From the NCBI RefSeq assembly GCF_003574295.1, contig NZ_BHGK01000001.1, positions 496,001-560,000 on the forward strand: a DNA stretch of 64,000 bases, in the 5' to 3' direction. The notes beneath the pieces were generated by a model. It searched no databases, was not told where the DNA came from, and saw nothing but the letters and a program-made list of their open reading frames with translations. A program made the position numbers and the translations under genes. The DNA comes from Mediterraneibacter butyricigenes. Its GTDB lineage: Bacteria; Bacillota; Clostridia; Lachnospirales; Lachnospiraceae. How positions within the stretch are numbered: position 1 is the first letter of the stretch; each line of letters begins with the position of its first letter. Below, one piece after another: positions 19,573 through 28,759 of the stretch.

Positions 19573-20493
19573 TCAGTCAGATTCCCAGTACAACGGGCTC
19601 ATCGTACATTTCCGGATCACCCAGCCCGGCAGCTTCTGATAGCGCTTTCCAAGCCGGTAACCCAGATATTTTCCTGCACTTTGCATCACCAGGGTTACGA
19701 TCAGCCAGGGCTTTCGGATATCCAGCAAATGTTTTGCCGTCTTCTTTACCAGCTTGATTCCCTCGTCTTCCGAACGAATCTCCTCGAAAATCTCCGGATG
19801 TTCCGCCTGGGAAACTGCCAGATCAAAATTTCGATGAAACTGCTGACGCACCGAATAATTATGGGAATGAATCACTTCCGCATCCGCCGCATAGGCTACC
19901 CGGTAACCGGACTGAATGATCTTTGCCGCAAGGATCATATCTTCATTAAAAATCGTCCGCTCCTCAAACCCGCCGAGAGAATCGTAAATATCTTTTCGGT
20001 ATGCCGCACATACGTTGGAGCAGAAATACGTTTTGATTCCCATTTTCGGAAGATCATCCCAGGATTTCACAAAACTTTCTTTCGGGTAATTAAAACTTCT
20101 GGTATATCGCTCAATCACCCGGCAATCCTTCGCCGGAAGCTGTCTTGCATAAGCGGCTCCCACCTTTTCCTGCCGAAGCGCTTTCACCAGATTTTCGATC
20201 AGATTCGGATTGGCAGGCATGGCATCCTGGGTCATAAAAATCAAGATCTCCGCACTGGATGCATCTGCGCCCATCGCCCGGGTTCCTCCGTGGTCAAAAC
20301 GTTCCGGTTCAATCCGGGTCAGCTTAATCCCCGGATCTTCCTCTAACTCCTCCGGGAAACTCCCGCTTCTGGTATCGATCATATGAATCCTGTCCGGAGG
20401 TACCGTCTGCTTCTTCAGACGACGAACCAGTTCTACAACCTGACTATCCGGACGATATGTTGGAATGATCACTTCAATGACCGGCTTTTCCAT
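19573..20493 (-). CDS. GT2 glycosyltransferase, rhamnosyltransferase-like
   Basis: A 306-residue GT-A glycosyltransferase: VIEVIIPTYRPD (5-16) is the nucleotide-sugar entry strand, DTRSGSF and TQDAMPANP are the acidic sugar-nucleotide sites, and HGGTR lies between. Closely similar in pattern to the gene at 27762-28739, which has the same TQDAMPA block, so the two are probably paralogues. With dTDP-rhamnose genes nearby, rhamnosyl transfer is plausible but unproven. It overlaps wzy by 25 nt and has its own AAGGAGGAAGGGCT ribosome site. Last gene of the wbaP-wzy-GT unit. Confidence 0.85.
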   Translation of the reverse strand: MEKPVIEVIIPTYRPDSQVVELVRRLKKQTVPPDRIHMIDTRSGSFPEELEEDPGIKLTRIEPERFDHGGTRAMGADASSAEILIFMTQDAMPANPNLIENLVKALRQEKVGAAYARQLPAKDCRVIERYTRSFNYPKESFVKSWDDLPKMGIKTYFCSNVCAAYRKDIYDSLGGFEERTIFNEDMILAAKIIQSGYRVAYAADAEVIHSHNYSVRQQFHRNFDLAVSQAEHPEIFEEIRSEDEGIKLVKKTAKHLLDIRKPWLIVTLVMQSAGKYLGYRLGKRYQKLPGWVIRKCTMSPLYWESD

Positions 20494-21923
20494 AGCCCTT
20501 CCTCCTTGTTTCCTACAAATAGCATCATAATAAACGTCAGCCCCAGCCAGAACCAGGTGGTTGGGTTACTGAACCATGTGGTAAAAAAGGAAAGTCCCAG
20601 ATAGATTGCGATCTGTCCGTAAAACAGCGCAAAAATCGGGTTGGAACTTCTCTTTTGCGTCTCGCTTAGCCAGCTTGCCATCATTCCGATCGCTCCTGCA
20701 AACAAAACAATTCCCCAAATACCGAAATCATAATAAGCATCATAGAACATCGTAAGCGTGGTAAGCTCCGTCTTGGTAATATATAGCGGTAAGCTGATCA
20801 GCTCCGGAAAGACAAATTTCAGTCCGGTCAGTGCCAGAACCGGAAACAACATCCGGACTCCATGGCTGTGTGCTGTCAGATCTCTTACCATACAATTGAA
20901 ATTTTCATAATTATTTGCCACATACATGTAAGGCTGTGTCACAAAAATCGGCACGTTTGAACTCTTCATCTCAAAAATCCCGTTCAGGTAAGCCACATCA
21001 TGATGTCGGAAAAATGTAAGCATCACATAAAGCGGAATCATAACAACCAATCCGACCACCACCATTTTCCAGGTGATTTTTTTATAAAGCAATACATAGA
21101 TTACAGCTGCAAATCCTACGGAAAACAGCAGTTGAAACCTTGATACACAGAAAATCGGAATTCCCACTGCGGTTGCATTTCCAAGCAGTAATAAACCTTT
21201 TTCCAAAGTTGTCGTCTTCTGTGCCAGTTTCAGGTACACCAGGGTCAGACCGGGAATCAGAATGCAACTGATGGTAAAATAATGCACGCCGGACACATGG
21301 AAATAGGAATAAGCGTGAGGTGCCGAGGACAGGATCGGGATATACCCCAGGATCCACGCTTCCAGACCGAAGCACAAAACAGAACCGGCCATCAGGCAGA
21401 CAATACAGATCAGTACTCTCTTCGCACGTTTCTGTGTCGGGATTTTCTGCTTTCCTGCTGCTGTTGAATCCATGCTGTTCTTTTCTATCAAATTCATGCG
21501 TCTTTCATTTCCCCGTGCCTGCAAAGATTCCGTCCCTTCTGCTTCTCCAGTTTTCACAAGCACGCTCTTCCTTGTCCGTTTCTTCAGACAATTCTGCATC
21601 CAGTCATACCCTGCACAAAACAGAAGATATACCAGATAAAAACTAAGCCAGGTCTCGATCTCCCACGGAGCGGAAAGTCTGCTTAATTTCAGACAGGCAA
21701 TTCCCTCTCCTCCTATCCAGGACAGAGAAAACAGGGCTTTCAAATCCACCAGACTTCCGGATTCTTTCACAAATCGGATATAGAGAAAGAGTGCCGCAAG
21801 TCCCAGAACCACACCGGATGCTGCATACCACTCCTGTTTCGAACAGGCAATTGCAGCTAGATAAGCAGCAAGATATATTCCATATTCTTTTAAATGAATC
21901 TGCTGATACTTTTTCTGTTCCAA
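20469..21923 (-). CDS. Wzy-like oligosaccharide repeat-unit polymerase
   Basis: A 484-residue protein with about eleven membrane segments and a large outer loop (YVANNYENFNCMVRDLTAHSHG), the pattern of O-antigen / capsule repeat polymerases, which join lipid-linked units on the outer face. A hydrophilic Lys/Arg/Glu-rich cytoplasmic loop (about residues 112-165) separates the N-terminal helices. Translation appears to begin at a TTG codon (21923) after GGGAGAGCATT, as no ATG is available before the first helix. It is 15 nt downstream of the wbaP-like gene. A Wzx flippase (44117-45559) is encoded elsewhere in the same locus. Confidence 0.78.
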   Translation of the reverse strand: MEQKKYQQIHLKEYGIYLAAYLAAIACSKQEWYAASGVVLGLAALFLYIRFVKESGSLVDLKALFSLSWIGGEGIACLKLSRLSAPWEIETWLSFYLVYLLFCAGYDWMQNCLKKRTRKSVLVKTGEAEGTESLQARGNERRMNLIEKNSMDSTAAGKQKIPTQKRAKRVLICIVCLMAGSVLCFGLEAWILGYIPILSSAPHAYSYFHVSGVHYFTISCILIPGLTLVYLKLAQKTTTLEKGLLLLGNATAVGIPIFCVSRFQLLFSVGFAAVIYVLLYKKITWKMVVVGLVVMIPLYVMLTFFRHHDVAYLNGIFEMKSSNVPIFVTQPYMYVANNYENFNCMVRDLTAHSHGVRMLFPVLALTGLKFVFPELISLPLYITKTELTTLTMFYDAYYDFGIWGIVLFAGAIGMMASWLSETQKRSSNPIFALFYGQIAIYLGLSFFTTWFSNPTTWFWLGLTFIMMLFVGNKEEGLWKSRSLK

Positions 21924-21938
21924 AATGCTCTCCCGTCG

Positions 21939-23342
21939 CTAGTATGCGTTTTTATTCACAAATCCCTTAAAGAAAGTCAGAATAATAATCTTAAAATCCA
22001 GTCCCAGCGTCCAGTTCTCAATATAATAAAGATCACAGTCGATTCGCTTGCGGATCGAAGTATCTCCACGAAATCCATTGATCTGTGCCCAGCCGGTCAG
22101 GCCCGGACGCACCTGGTGCTTGATCATGTAACGCGGAATCTCCTCTTTAAACTTCTCCACAAATTGCGGTCGTTCCGGTCTTGGTCCCACCAGACTCATA
22201 TCTCCCTTTAAAATATTAAACAACTGAGGAAGTTCATCAATACTGGTCTTCCGGATGAATTTTCCAACTTTCGTCACACGTGGATCATCCTTTGTCGTCC
22301 ATTTACTCTTTTCAGAAGCCGCATCCTGCACGATCATAGAGCGGAATTTGTACATAGAAAATGTCTTATTCTGCAATCCAACTCTTTCCTGCTTGAAGAT
22401 CAGCGGTCCCGGAGAAGAAATCTTGATGGCGATACAAGTTCCCAGCATTACCGGGGAGAACAAAATAATCGCAACAACTGCGCCAAAGATATCCACTGCC
22501 CGCTTCATCATCCGATTGAAAAAATTGTTCAGCGGTACATGACGGATATTGATAACCGGAAGTCCCAGAAGATCTTCCGTATAGGGTTTTGTCGGGATAA
22601 TGTTATTATAATCCGGGATAAATTTGGTATGGACTCCGGATTTCTCACACATTCCCACGATATATTCCAGTTTATGATATTCTTCCAGACCTAAGGTAAT
22701 GGCAATCTCATCCACATGATTCTGCGGCAGAATGATCAGCAGGTTGTCGATGCTTCCGATCACCTTTACCCCTTTGTATTCCGTTCCACGCGGCTGATGA
22801 TCATCCAGGATTCCCCGGAGAGAATATCCCCATTCCGGATTGGCTACGATCCGGTCAATATACTGTTCTGTGGCACGACTGTATCCTACCAGAAGCAAAT
22901 GTTTCTGATTATAACCATTTTTACGGATCTTACGCAGGAAAAGCCGGATCCCGTTGCGCAAAAGCACTTCCAGAACCACATTTAAACAGAAGAAAATAAA
23001 AATCATGGTTCTGGAGAAATTCGCCTGTTTCATCACATACAACACTAGGATAAATCCCATCAGACCGATGACATTGGCCTGAATAATATGCCAGGCTTCC
23101 AGTCTTCTTCCCTGGACACGCTTGGCTGTGTAGAGCTGGAATACCGCATACAGAATCAGATATCCCGGCACAATGTAAATCAGAGCCCTGCAATATTCAC
23201 GGAGAGACAAGTACCAGGGATCCATCCGGAAGAACCCGGACTGGAATCGAAGATACCACGCCATTACATAAGAAATGACGATCACCAGCGCATCTAATAC
23301 CACATGAACTCTGTTTAAATATTTCTGATTGTCCTTTATCAT
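21939..23342 (-). CDS. Undecaprenyl-phosphate sugar phosphotransferase (WbaP/CpsE type)
   Basis: A 467-residue polyprenol-phosphate hexose-1-phosphate transferase that starts repeat-unit synthesis on the inner membrane face. It has four N-terminal helices, a central nucleotide-binding-like CoA_binding_3 region (HLLLVGYSRATEQYI), a fifth re-entrant helix and the catalytic C-terminus. Motifs are KRAVDIFGAV, SPGPLIFKQERVG, KFRSM, TSIDELPQLFNILKGDMSLVGPRPE and RPGLTGWAQINGF. The start is set at 23342 (AAAGGTGAAGATAGA before ATG) rather than 33 nt upstream. Its own promoter lies at 23394-23422. The sugar it transfers (glucose, galactose or other) cannot be read. Confidence 0.92.
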   Translation of the reverse strand: MIKDNQKYLNRVHVVLDALVIVISYVMAWYLRFQSGFFRMDPWYLSLREYCRALIYIVPGYLILYAVFQLYTAKRVQGRRLEAWHIIQANVIGLMGFILVLYVMKQANFSRTMIFIFFCLNVVLEVLLRNGIRLFLRKIRKNGYNQKHLLLVGYSRATEQYIDRIVANPEWGYSLRGILDDHQPRGTEYKGVKVIGSIDNLLIILPQNHVDEIAITLGLEEYHKLEYIVGMCEKSGVHTKFIPDYNNIIPTKPYTEDLLGLPVINIRHVPLNNFFNRMMKRAVDIFGAVVAIILFSPVMLGTCIAIKISSPGPLIFKQERVGLQNKTFSMYKFRSMIVQDAASEKSKWTTKDDPRVTKVGKFIRKTSIDELPQLFNILKGDMSLVGPRPERPQFVEKFKEEIPRYMIKHQVRPGLTGWAQINGFRGDTSIRKRIDCDLYYIENWTLGLDFKIIILTFFKGFVNKNAY

Positions 23343-23393
23343 TCTATCTTCACCTTTAAATCGGGCGCACTTCACCCGTTAATTTCTCCGTAC

Positions 23394-23422
23394 ATCATAC
23401 AATATTTTTGTTAAAAGAACAA
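23394..23422 (-). promoter_or_regulatory. Promoter of the wbaP-wzy-GT unit
   Basis: Minus strand TTGTTC (23422-23417), 17-bp spacer, TATGAT (23399-23394). Confidence 0.55.
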
Positions 23423-23504
23423 CCCTATTGGTAATTTTTGTTTAATATCTGTAACATTTTCGTAATTATTTAACAGAAAGTTTCTGGTCAGCCCTTTTCT
23501 TCCA

Positions 23505-23513
23505 TGTTATAAT
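23505..23513 (+). promoter_or_regulatory. Extended -10 promoter for the plus-strand GT2 gene
   Basis: TGTTATAAT is an extended -10 with a perfect TATAAT (23508-23513); no good -35. It lies 57 nt before the ATG at 23570 and is divergent from the wbaP promoter. Confidence 0.5.
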
Positions 23514-23569
23514 AGGAAACAAATGATTCGATTACAAAGGAAAATCAGGAAAGCGAGTATAGAAAATCA

Positions 23570-24475
23570 ATGAAAGTCACCATTATCATTCCTAATTATA
23601 ACGGAAAACATTTTATGGAGCCCTGCCTCAAATCACTGGCAGAACAGACCTGTAAAGATTTCAAGATTCTGGTTGTGGACAACGCTTCCACCGACGGCAG
23701 CGTGGAATACATGAAAGAAGAATATCCGGAGATCGAGACACTGGTTCTGGAGAAGAACTACGGATTCAGCAAAGCAGTCAACGTAGGAATCCGCCACGCA
23801 GATACTCCTTATGTTCTGCTTCTGAACAATGATACCACTGTCGAACCACATTTTGTCCTGGAAATGATTCGCGCCATCGAACGCTCCCGCTATATTTTCT
23901 CCGTCAGCAGTAAGATGATCCAGATGTATCATCCGGAACAGATCGACAGTGCCGGCGACCTCTATACCGTCATCGGCTGGGGCATCTGCCGGGGAGCCGG
24001 ACGTTCCATCACCAACTATACTGAAGACTGTGAGATCTTCTCTGCCTGCGCCGGAGCCGCTATCTACCGCCGGGAACTGTTTAAAAAGATCGGCTATTTT
24101 GATGAGAATCATTTTGCCTATCTGGAAGATATCGACGTAGGTTACCGTGCCAAAATCTACGGCTACAAGAATGTCTACTGCCCTTCCGCTCTCGTATATC
24201 ATGTAGGAAGCGGAACCAGCGGATCCAAGTACAATGCTTTCAAAGTCAAATTGTCCGCCCGCAATAACATTTATGTCAACTATAAAAATATGCCGGTTCT
24301 TCAACTGCTTTTGAATCTCCTGCCGCTTACCGCCGGATATCTGGTAAAATGGATTTTCTTTCTGAAGATCGGATTCGGGAAAGAATACATGGAAGGAATA
24401 AAAGAATTCGCGACCTGTAAAGAACAGAAAAATGCCATTCAACCCACTTCATCTGCTCAACTATTGCAGGATTGA
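23570..24475 (+). CDS. GT2 glycosyltransferase, C-terminus frameshifted
   Basis: The open frame codes 301 residues of a WbbL/rhamnosyltransferase-like GT2 enzyme: VTIIIPNYNGKHFMEPCL (2-19), DNASTDGS, LLLNNDTTVEP, AGAAIYRRELF and FDENHFAYLEDIDVGYRA. The only large gene of the 19-38 kb block on the plus strand. The final 14 residues are not family-like, whereas the +1 frame continues with a typical membrane-proximal ending to 24545. One surplus A in the AAAAA at 24428-24432 would explain this. It is a real mutation, an assembly error or a slippage site. Function is probably intact because the GT-A core is complete. Confidence 0.85.
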   Translation: MKVTIIIPNYNGKHFMEPCLKSLAEQTCKDFKILVVDNASTDGSVEYMKEEYPEIETLVLEKNYGFSKAVNVGIRHADTPYVLLLNNDTTVEPHFVLEMIRAIERSRYIFSVSSKMIQMYHPEQIDSAGDLYTVIGWGICRGAGRSITNYTEDCEIFSACAGAAIYRRELFKKIGYFDENHFAYLEDIDVGYRAKIYGYKNVYCPSALVYHVGSGTSGSKYNAFKVKLSARNNIYVNYKNMPVLQLLLNLLPLTAGYLVKWIFFLKIGFGKEYMEGIKEFATCKEQKNAIQPTSSAQLLQD

Positions 24476-24545
24476 GATTGAATTGATTGCAAATACATTT
24501 CTGTATGCGAAAGACTGGATGCAGCGAAAGGTGTTGAAGGGGTAA
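24432..24545 (+). pseudogene. Displaced C-terminal end of the GT2 gene at 23570
   Basis: The +1 frame from the A-run encodes MPFNPLHLLNYCRIEIELIA and further NTFLYAKDWMQRKVLKG before TAA (24543-24545). This hydrophobic helix with a basic end is what related GT2 enzymes carry after the preceding Cys/Lys-rich segment. With four rather than five A the gene would encode 324 residues. Confidence 0.6.
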
Positions 24546-24626
24546 AAAGCGTTCAGTAAATAGGATTTCTCCGTTTATAATCCCCGAAAAAGATTGCATC
24601 GGGTAACTCCAAAAGAACTCCAAAAG

Positions 24627-24697
24627 AAAAGGTGCTAACTTCACTTACCAGCTTGAACTATTATATCAGCTCGTAATATTGAAGTTTAGCACCTTTT
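24627..24697. terminator. Long bidirectional inverted repeat between convergent genes
   Basis: AAAAGGTGCTAACTTCA (24627-24643) is complementary to TGAAGTTTAGCACCTTTT (24680-24697) except for one extra T, around a 36-nt loop. A- and T-runs at both ends and convergent flanking genes (GT2 and rmlD) point to a shared terminator. Confidence 0.65.
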
Positions 24698-24739
24698 CTT
24701 TACTCTCTTTTGTTTTTTCCGAAATTATTAAGTTCTTTT

Positions 24740-25594
24740 CTACGCCTCAATCACACCGATTGCTTTCAGATAACGATTCAGCGCATCCTGCCAAGTTGGC
24801 AAACGGTCAAATCCGTTTGCTTCTAATTTATCCTTACTCATCCGGCTGTTATGCGGACGTCTCGCTTTTGACGGGAACTGATCGCTGGTTACCGGATGAA
24901 CCGTAATTTCTTTTCCAGCCTGACGGAAGATCTCTGTTGCAAATTCATACCAGGTACAGAGTCCTTCGTTGGTTGCATGGTAACGGCCGTACTTGTCTGT
25001 CTCTACCATATCCACCAGAAGTTTTGCCAGATCGTAAGTATAAGTCGGGGATCCGATCTGATCATTTACCACGCTCAGTTCATCATGTGTCTCGGAAAGA
25101 TTCAGCATAGTTTTAATAAAGTTCTTTCCATTCACTCCGAATACCCAGGCGATTCTGACGATATAATACTTCTCCAGATATTTTTCTACTGCCAGTTCTC
25201 CTTCGTATTTCGCCTGTCCATAGACATTCAGCGGCTCTCTTTCATCATCCGGCTCCCATGGTCTGGTGCCTTCTCCATTGAATACATAATCCGTACTGAT
25301 ATAGATCATTTTCAGATCCAGCTCTTTGCATACCTTCGCAATGTTTTCAGTACCCTCTGCATTGATCTTATGACAGATTTCCACATTGTCTTCTGCAGCA
25401 TCTACTGCTGTATAAGCTGCGCAATGGATGACTGCTTCCACATCAGACGCTTTGATCACCTGCTCTACTTTTGCAGCATCGGTGATATCCATTTCTTCTA
25501 CGTCTACGCCAATTCCGGTATGACCACGTTTGGCGAGTTCATTCATCACGTCATAACCAAGCTGGCCTTTTACACCTGTTACTAAAATTCTCAT
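24740..25594 (-). CDS. rmlD: dTDP-4-dehydrorhamnose reductase
   Basis: A 284-residue SDR catalysing the last step of dTDP-L-rhamnose synthesis, NAD(P)H reduction of dTDP-4-keto-rhamnose. Nucleotide-binding GVKGQLG (7-13), ISTDYVFNG (99-107) with T101, and the YGQAK Tyr/Lys pair (Y125, K129) are all present; RPHNSRMSKDKLE is a family C-terminal mark. Full length. It is the last gene of the minus-strand rml-ABC-GT run and overlaps the upstream SDR gene by 4 nt. The long inverted repeat at 24627-24697 should end its transcript. Confidence 0.95.
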   Translation of the reverse strand: MRILVTGVKGQLGYDVMNELAKRGHTGIGVDVEEMDITDAAKVEQVIKASDVEAVIHCAAYTAVDAAEDNVEICHKINAEGTENIAKVCKELDLKMIYISTDYVFNGEGTRPWEPDDEREPLNVYGQAKYEGELAVEKYLEKYYIVRIAWVFGVNGKNFIKTMLNLSETHDELSVVNDQIGSPTYTYDLAKLLVDMVETDKYGRYHATNEGLCTWYEFATEIFRQAGKEITVHPVTSDQFPSKARRPHNSRMSKDKLEANGFDRLPTWQDALNRYLKAIGVIEA

Positions 25595-26520
25595 GATAGA
25601 TTCTCCTGTTGTTCTTTCAAATAATTATAATATTTTTTTACGCCTTCCTCAAAGCTGCACAACTTTTCGGTATAAATCGAGCGAATTTTCGTATTGTCCA
25701 AAACAATCTTTCTTGCATCTACACTCCGTGCATCTTTATAAATGACTTCGGAACTTTTATCCAGTTTCTTCAGAATTTCAACTACTCTGTTCTGACTGAT
25801 TCCTTCATTGGAACTGAGATTAAAGACTTCTTCCTCTCCTTCATAATCCACCAGAGCTTCCAACATTCCACACACATCTTCGATGTAAATGTAGTCCCGA
25901 ATGTTTTCTCCGTCACCCCAGATTTCCAGAGTTTCTCCTTCCAAAGACTTTTTGATCGCCGCGTCCACAAACCCGACACCTTTGTGATAGTCCTGCCCCG
26001 GGCCGTAAGGATTTGAAATACGAGCAATTCTCATTTTGGTATGCAACTGTGTGTTAAAAGTACGTATCACACTCTCAATACAAAGTTTCAGACTTCCATA
26101 ATGATTGATCGGCACCGGCAATGCAGTTTCCTTAATTGGCTGTATCTCCTGCACTCCATAAACAGTTCCCCCAGAAGACAGGAAAATCATATTTGTTTTC
26201 TGTCGGATTAACATACTGCATAAATTAACAGTTTGTATAAAGTCCCGTTTATAACCTTCCATATACTTTTTATTGGAATTTCCCGGATTCACCGTACTGA
26301 GTGAATGAATCACCAGATCCATTCCTTCTACCGTCTCCTCCAGAACACAGTCATCAAAAAAATCCCCTGTCAGGTAGCTTACTCCGGTAACTTTCTTTTC
26401 TGGCATTGTCAGATCAAAACTGTACACATCCAGGTCTTCTCTTTTCGACAACCTTCTGGCGAGATTCGTTCCGATAAATCCGTTCCCGCCAATAATTAAT
26501 ACTTTTCTAATGTCTTTCAT
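25591..26520 (-). CDS. NAD-dependent epimerase/dehydratase (extended SDR)
   Basis: About 309 residues with the extended-SDR plan: GGNGFIG near the N-terminus, FLSSGGTVYG, the catalytic NHYGSLK (Tyr/Lys), ARISNPYGPGQ and REYIYIEDV-like RDYIYIEDV. It resembles UDP-glucose/GlcNAc 4-epimerases, but specificity cannot be assigned. The ATG at 26520 follows AAAGGATAAAA and overlaps the upstream GT end; the ATG 15 nt earlier lacks a ribosome site. It overlaps rmlD by 4 nt. It probably provides another nucleotide sugar, such as UDP-Gal or UDP-GalNAc, for the same polymer. Confidence 0.82.
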   Translation of the reverse strand: MKDIRKVLIIGGNGFIGTNLARRLSKREDLDVYSFDLTMPEKKVTGVSYLTGDFFDDCVLEETVEGMDLVIHSLSTVNPGNSNKKYMEGYKRDFIQTVNLCSMLIRQKTNMIFLSSGGTVYGVQEIQPIKETALPVPINHYGSLKLCIESVIRTFNTQLHTKMRIARISNPYGPGQDYHKGVGFVDAAIKKSLEGETLEIWGDGENIRDYIYIEDVCGMLEALVDYEGEEEVFNLSSNEGISQNRVVEILKKLDKSSEVIYKDARSVDARKIVLDNTKIRSIYTEKLCSFEEGVKKYYNYLKEQQENLS

Positions 26521-27748
26521 TTTTATCCTCTGCAATACCTTTCAAAATTGCATCTTTTACCTTTTCCGCTTCTGCTTCCCAGGAAGTTGATCTTGCAAAC
26601 TCCAGTCCCTTTCTTCGAATCGTCTCCAATTCATCCTCATGTTTCAGGTAATATTCCAGCGTTTCTGCAATATGATGCGGATCGTAATCGACCAGAACAG
26701 AATTTTCCTTATTTACCAACCATGTACTGTTTGCACCTGTGGAACATACTGCTACAGAATTCGATGCCATAACTTCCAACGGGAGCAAAGACAGATTGGT
26801 ATTAGACAATACAAAGCACAGATCGCACTGTGAATAAACCTTTGACAACTGATCGATACTTACAATTCCAAGGCTCTGATGCTTAAACGGAATCTTAAAC
26901 TCCGAAACATCCCAACCTGCAAATACCACTTCCACTTCCGGCATCTTCTGACACAGAAGATCCAACGCAAGGATTCCCATCTCAAAATCTCTTCTCGGTG
27001 TAACCGGTCTTGCATAGAAAAATACCCGTTTTGCAGCACTTTTCTTTTTATAAGGTTTATAAAGTTCCTTATCATAAGAAAAGCCAAAACTGTCTGTTTT
27101 CATTCCAAACTCCTGCGCCAGCTTATCTTTCAACCAGTCACCCGCTGTAATTCCACGGAATCCAAAGGTATAGGTCGCTTTTGCAAATTGAGCTTCCGAG
27201 CCAAGCGGATAAAAATACGGCTCATAATCCTGCACAAAATAGAATTTTGAAATTGTATTGTCAAAATTTTTCACAAAATATGCGGTCTGCCAGGAAGTTG
27301 CAATCGTTGCATGCGCAAATTCTGCATATTTTACATCCCAGAATACTTCCACTCTCTCATCCAGAATTGCAAAATTCTCACGCAAAAAATCTTTTAAAGA
27401 TTTATTATCTCTGAAATTCGAAGCCAGATGCAGGTACAGTCTGCTGTGAAATCCCAGATTCTCCAGATTGGAAATAAACCGGAAAATATTGATATGTCCT
27501 CCGGATCCCTTTCCCATTTCAGGGATTACCCAGTTCAACAGAATCGTCGCATCCTCTTTATGTGTTTCAAACTCTTTTTCATCAAAAGGAACTTTCTGTT
27601 CATCAACGATAAAGTGATAAGCCTCGACCAGCGGAAACTGTTCTTTTCTCAAATGCAATTTTATAAGAATCTTTTCCCAAACGCCACGGAGACCTCTTCG
27701 TTTAATAAACGGAATCAGTTTTTGAAAAAACAATTTAACCTTATTCAT
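26507..27748 (-). CDS. WsaF-like rhamnosyltransferase (GT-B fold)
   Basis: A 413-residue cytosolic glycosyltransferase whose layout resembles WsaF of Geobacillus S-layer glycan synthesis, which extends a polyrhamnose chain. The N-terminal region contains LLNWVIPEMGKGSGGHINIFRF-type substrate loop (about 75-95). The C-terminal GT-B half contains FYARPVTPRRDFE, LGIVSIDQLSKVYSQCDL and LSLLPLEVMASNSVAV, with the Glu of the LEVMA segment in the sugar-nucleotide site. Its presence beside rml genes and an ABC exporter supports a rhamnose polymer. It overlaps the SDR gene and follows a GT2 gene by 13 nt. Confidence 0.8.
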   Translation of the reverse strand: MNKVKLFFQKLIPFIKRRGLRGVWEKILIKLHLRKEQFPLVEAYHFIVDEQKVPFDEKEFETHKEDATILLNWVIPEMGKGSGGHINIFRFISNLENLGFHSRLYLHLASNFRDNKSLKDFLRENFAILDERVEVFWDVKYAEFAHATIATSWQTAYFVKNFDNTISKFYFVQDYEPYFYPLGSEAQFAKATYTFGFRGITAGDWLKDKLAQEFGMKTDSFGFSYDKELYKPYKKKSAAKRVFFYARPVTPRRDFEMGILALDLLCQKMPEVEVVFAGWDVSEFKIPFKHQSLGIVSIDQLSKVYSQCDLCFVLSNTNLSLLPLEVMASNSVAVCSTGANSTWLVNKENSVLVDYDPHHIAETLEYYLKHEDELETIRRKGLEFARSTSWEAEAEKVKDAILKGIAEDKNERH

Positions 27749-27761
27749 TTATACTCACCTT

Positions 27762-28739
27762 TTATGCCTTTCTTTGTCTATATTGCTGTGAAATATGTTT
27801 ATCTAGCCATTTCTGCACTCTCGGCGAATAGCTGTCATATTTTCCTCCAAGATATCCCCCATAATATCGACTGAAGTTTCGGCATACCGCATACCAGCCC
27901 CAGTACACTTTCTCCTTTTTAGGCATTTCCAAATGCCTGATATACCTTTCATCTGACAGAATATTTCTCGCCGTCTGAACCGGTAATTTCACCCAACTCG
28001 TTGAAATCAAAAATTTCTGTAAATCATATAATCCCTTATACTCATCAAAATATCTCATAAAATAGGAACTAAGTTTAAAATTGTGTGAATGATAGACCGG
28101 AGCATATGGACAGTATAATTTTTTATATCCTAACTCAATCATTTTTCTTGCCCAAATCTGATCTTCAGCAAAAGAAACATCATCATAAGGATACTGCTCA
28201 AAAATATCCCGCCGAATACAGGAATTATTGTCAGAGAAGAACGATAACAAATGTCGATATCCCTCCTCCGTCTTATATCGCTCCCTGTTTTCATCTGTCA
28301 GTTGAAAAATTGTATTGTCCTCTCCGAAATTTTTAAAATGATAATACAAATCTCTTTTATCCAGTATATTGCAGTCCGGATAAGGATAGTGTATTCCAAA
28401 CCCTCCCACAATCTCTGGGTCACTCTTCATTCCATCTATAAAATTCTGAAGCCATTTCTTAGACGCCGGCATCGCATCCTGTGTAATAAATACGATATAT
28501 TTGCCGGTTCCTTTCGAAGCTCCAAAATTTCTGGTTTTTCCATGTCCGAATTCTGAAGCCGGTATCTGATACAACTTACAGGGATATTTTTTGATCGTTG
28601 AAATCGTTTCATCCTTTGAGCCCGAATCTACACAAATGACCTCATATTCATATTCTGTTTCCTGCTTAAACACCCGGTCCAAAACCTTATCAAACAGTTT
28701 TCCACCATTTTTGGTTGGGATTACGATTGTAACATCCAT
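27762..28739 (-). CDS. GT2 glycosyltransferase, rhamnosyltransferase-like
   Basis: A 325-residue GT-A enzyme: MDVTIVIPTKNGGKLF (1-16), CVDSGSKDET, then FGHGKTRNFGASKG and VFITQDAMPAS, followed by FSDNNSCIRRDIF and VSFAEDQIWARKM. The acidic EDQ in the last motif is the usual acceptor-activating position. Same subgroup as 19573-20493. A rhamnosyl specificity is inferred from locus content only. In line with the ABC exporter genes upstream and the WsaF-like gene downstream. Confidence 0.85.
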   Translation of the reverse strand: MDVTIVIPTKNGGKLFDKVLDRVFKQETEYEYEVICVDSGSKDETISTIKKYPCKLYQIPASEFGHGKTRNFGASKGTGKYIVFITQDAMPASKKWLQNFIDGMKSDPEIVGGFGIHYPYPDCNILDKRDLYYHFKNFGEDNTIFQLTDENRERYKTEEGYRHLLSFFSDNNSCIRRDIFEQYPYDDVSFAEDQIWARKMIELGYKKLYCPYAPVYHSHNFKLSSYFMRYFDEYKGLYDLQKFLISTSWVKLPVQTARNILSDERYIRHLEMPKKEKVYWGWYAVCRNFSRYYGGYLGGKYDSYSPRVQKWLDKHISQQYRQRKA

Positions 28740-28759
28740 TCTTTTCTCCTATATCGCCA

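Noticed and set aside
24627-24697. Miniature transposon suggested by the inverted repeat
   Set aside because: No target-site duplication or second copy was noticed in the window; position between convergent genes is explained by a terminator.
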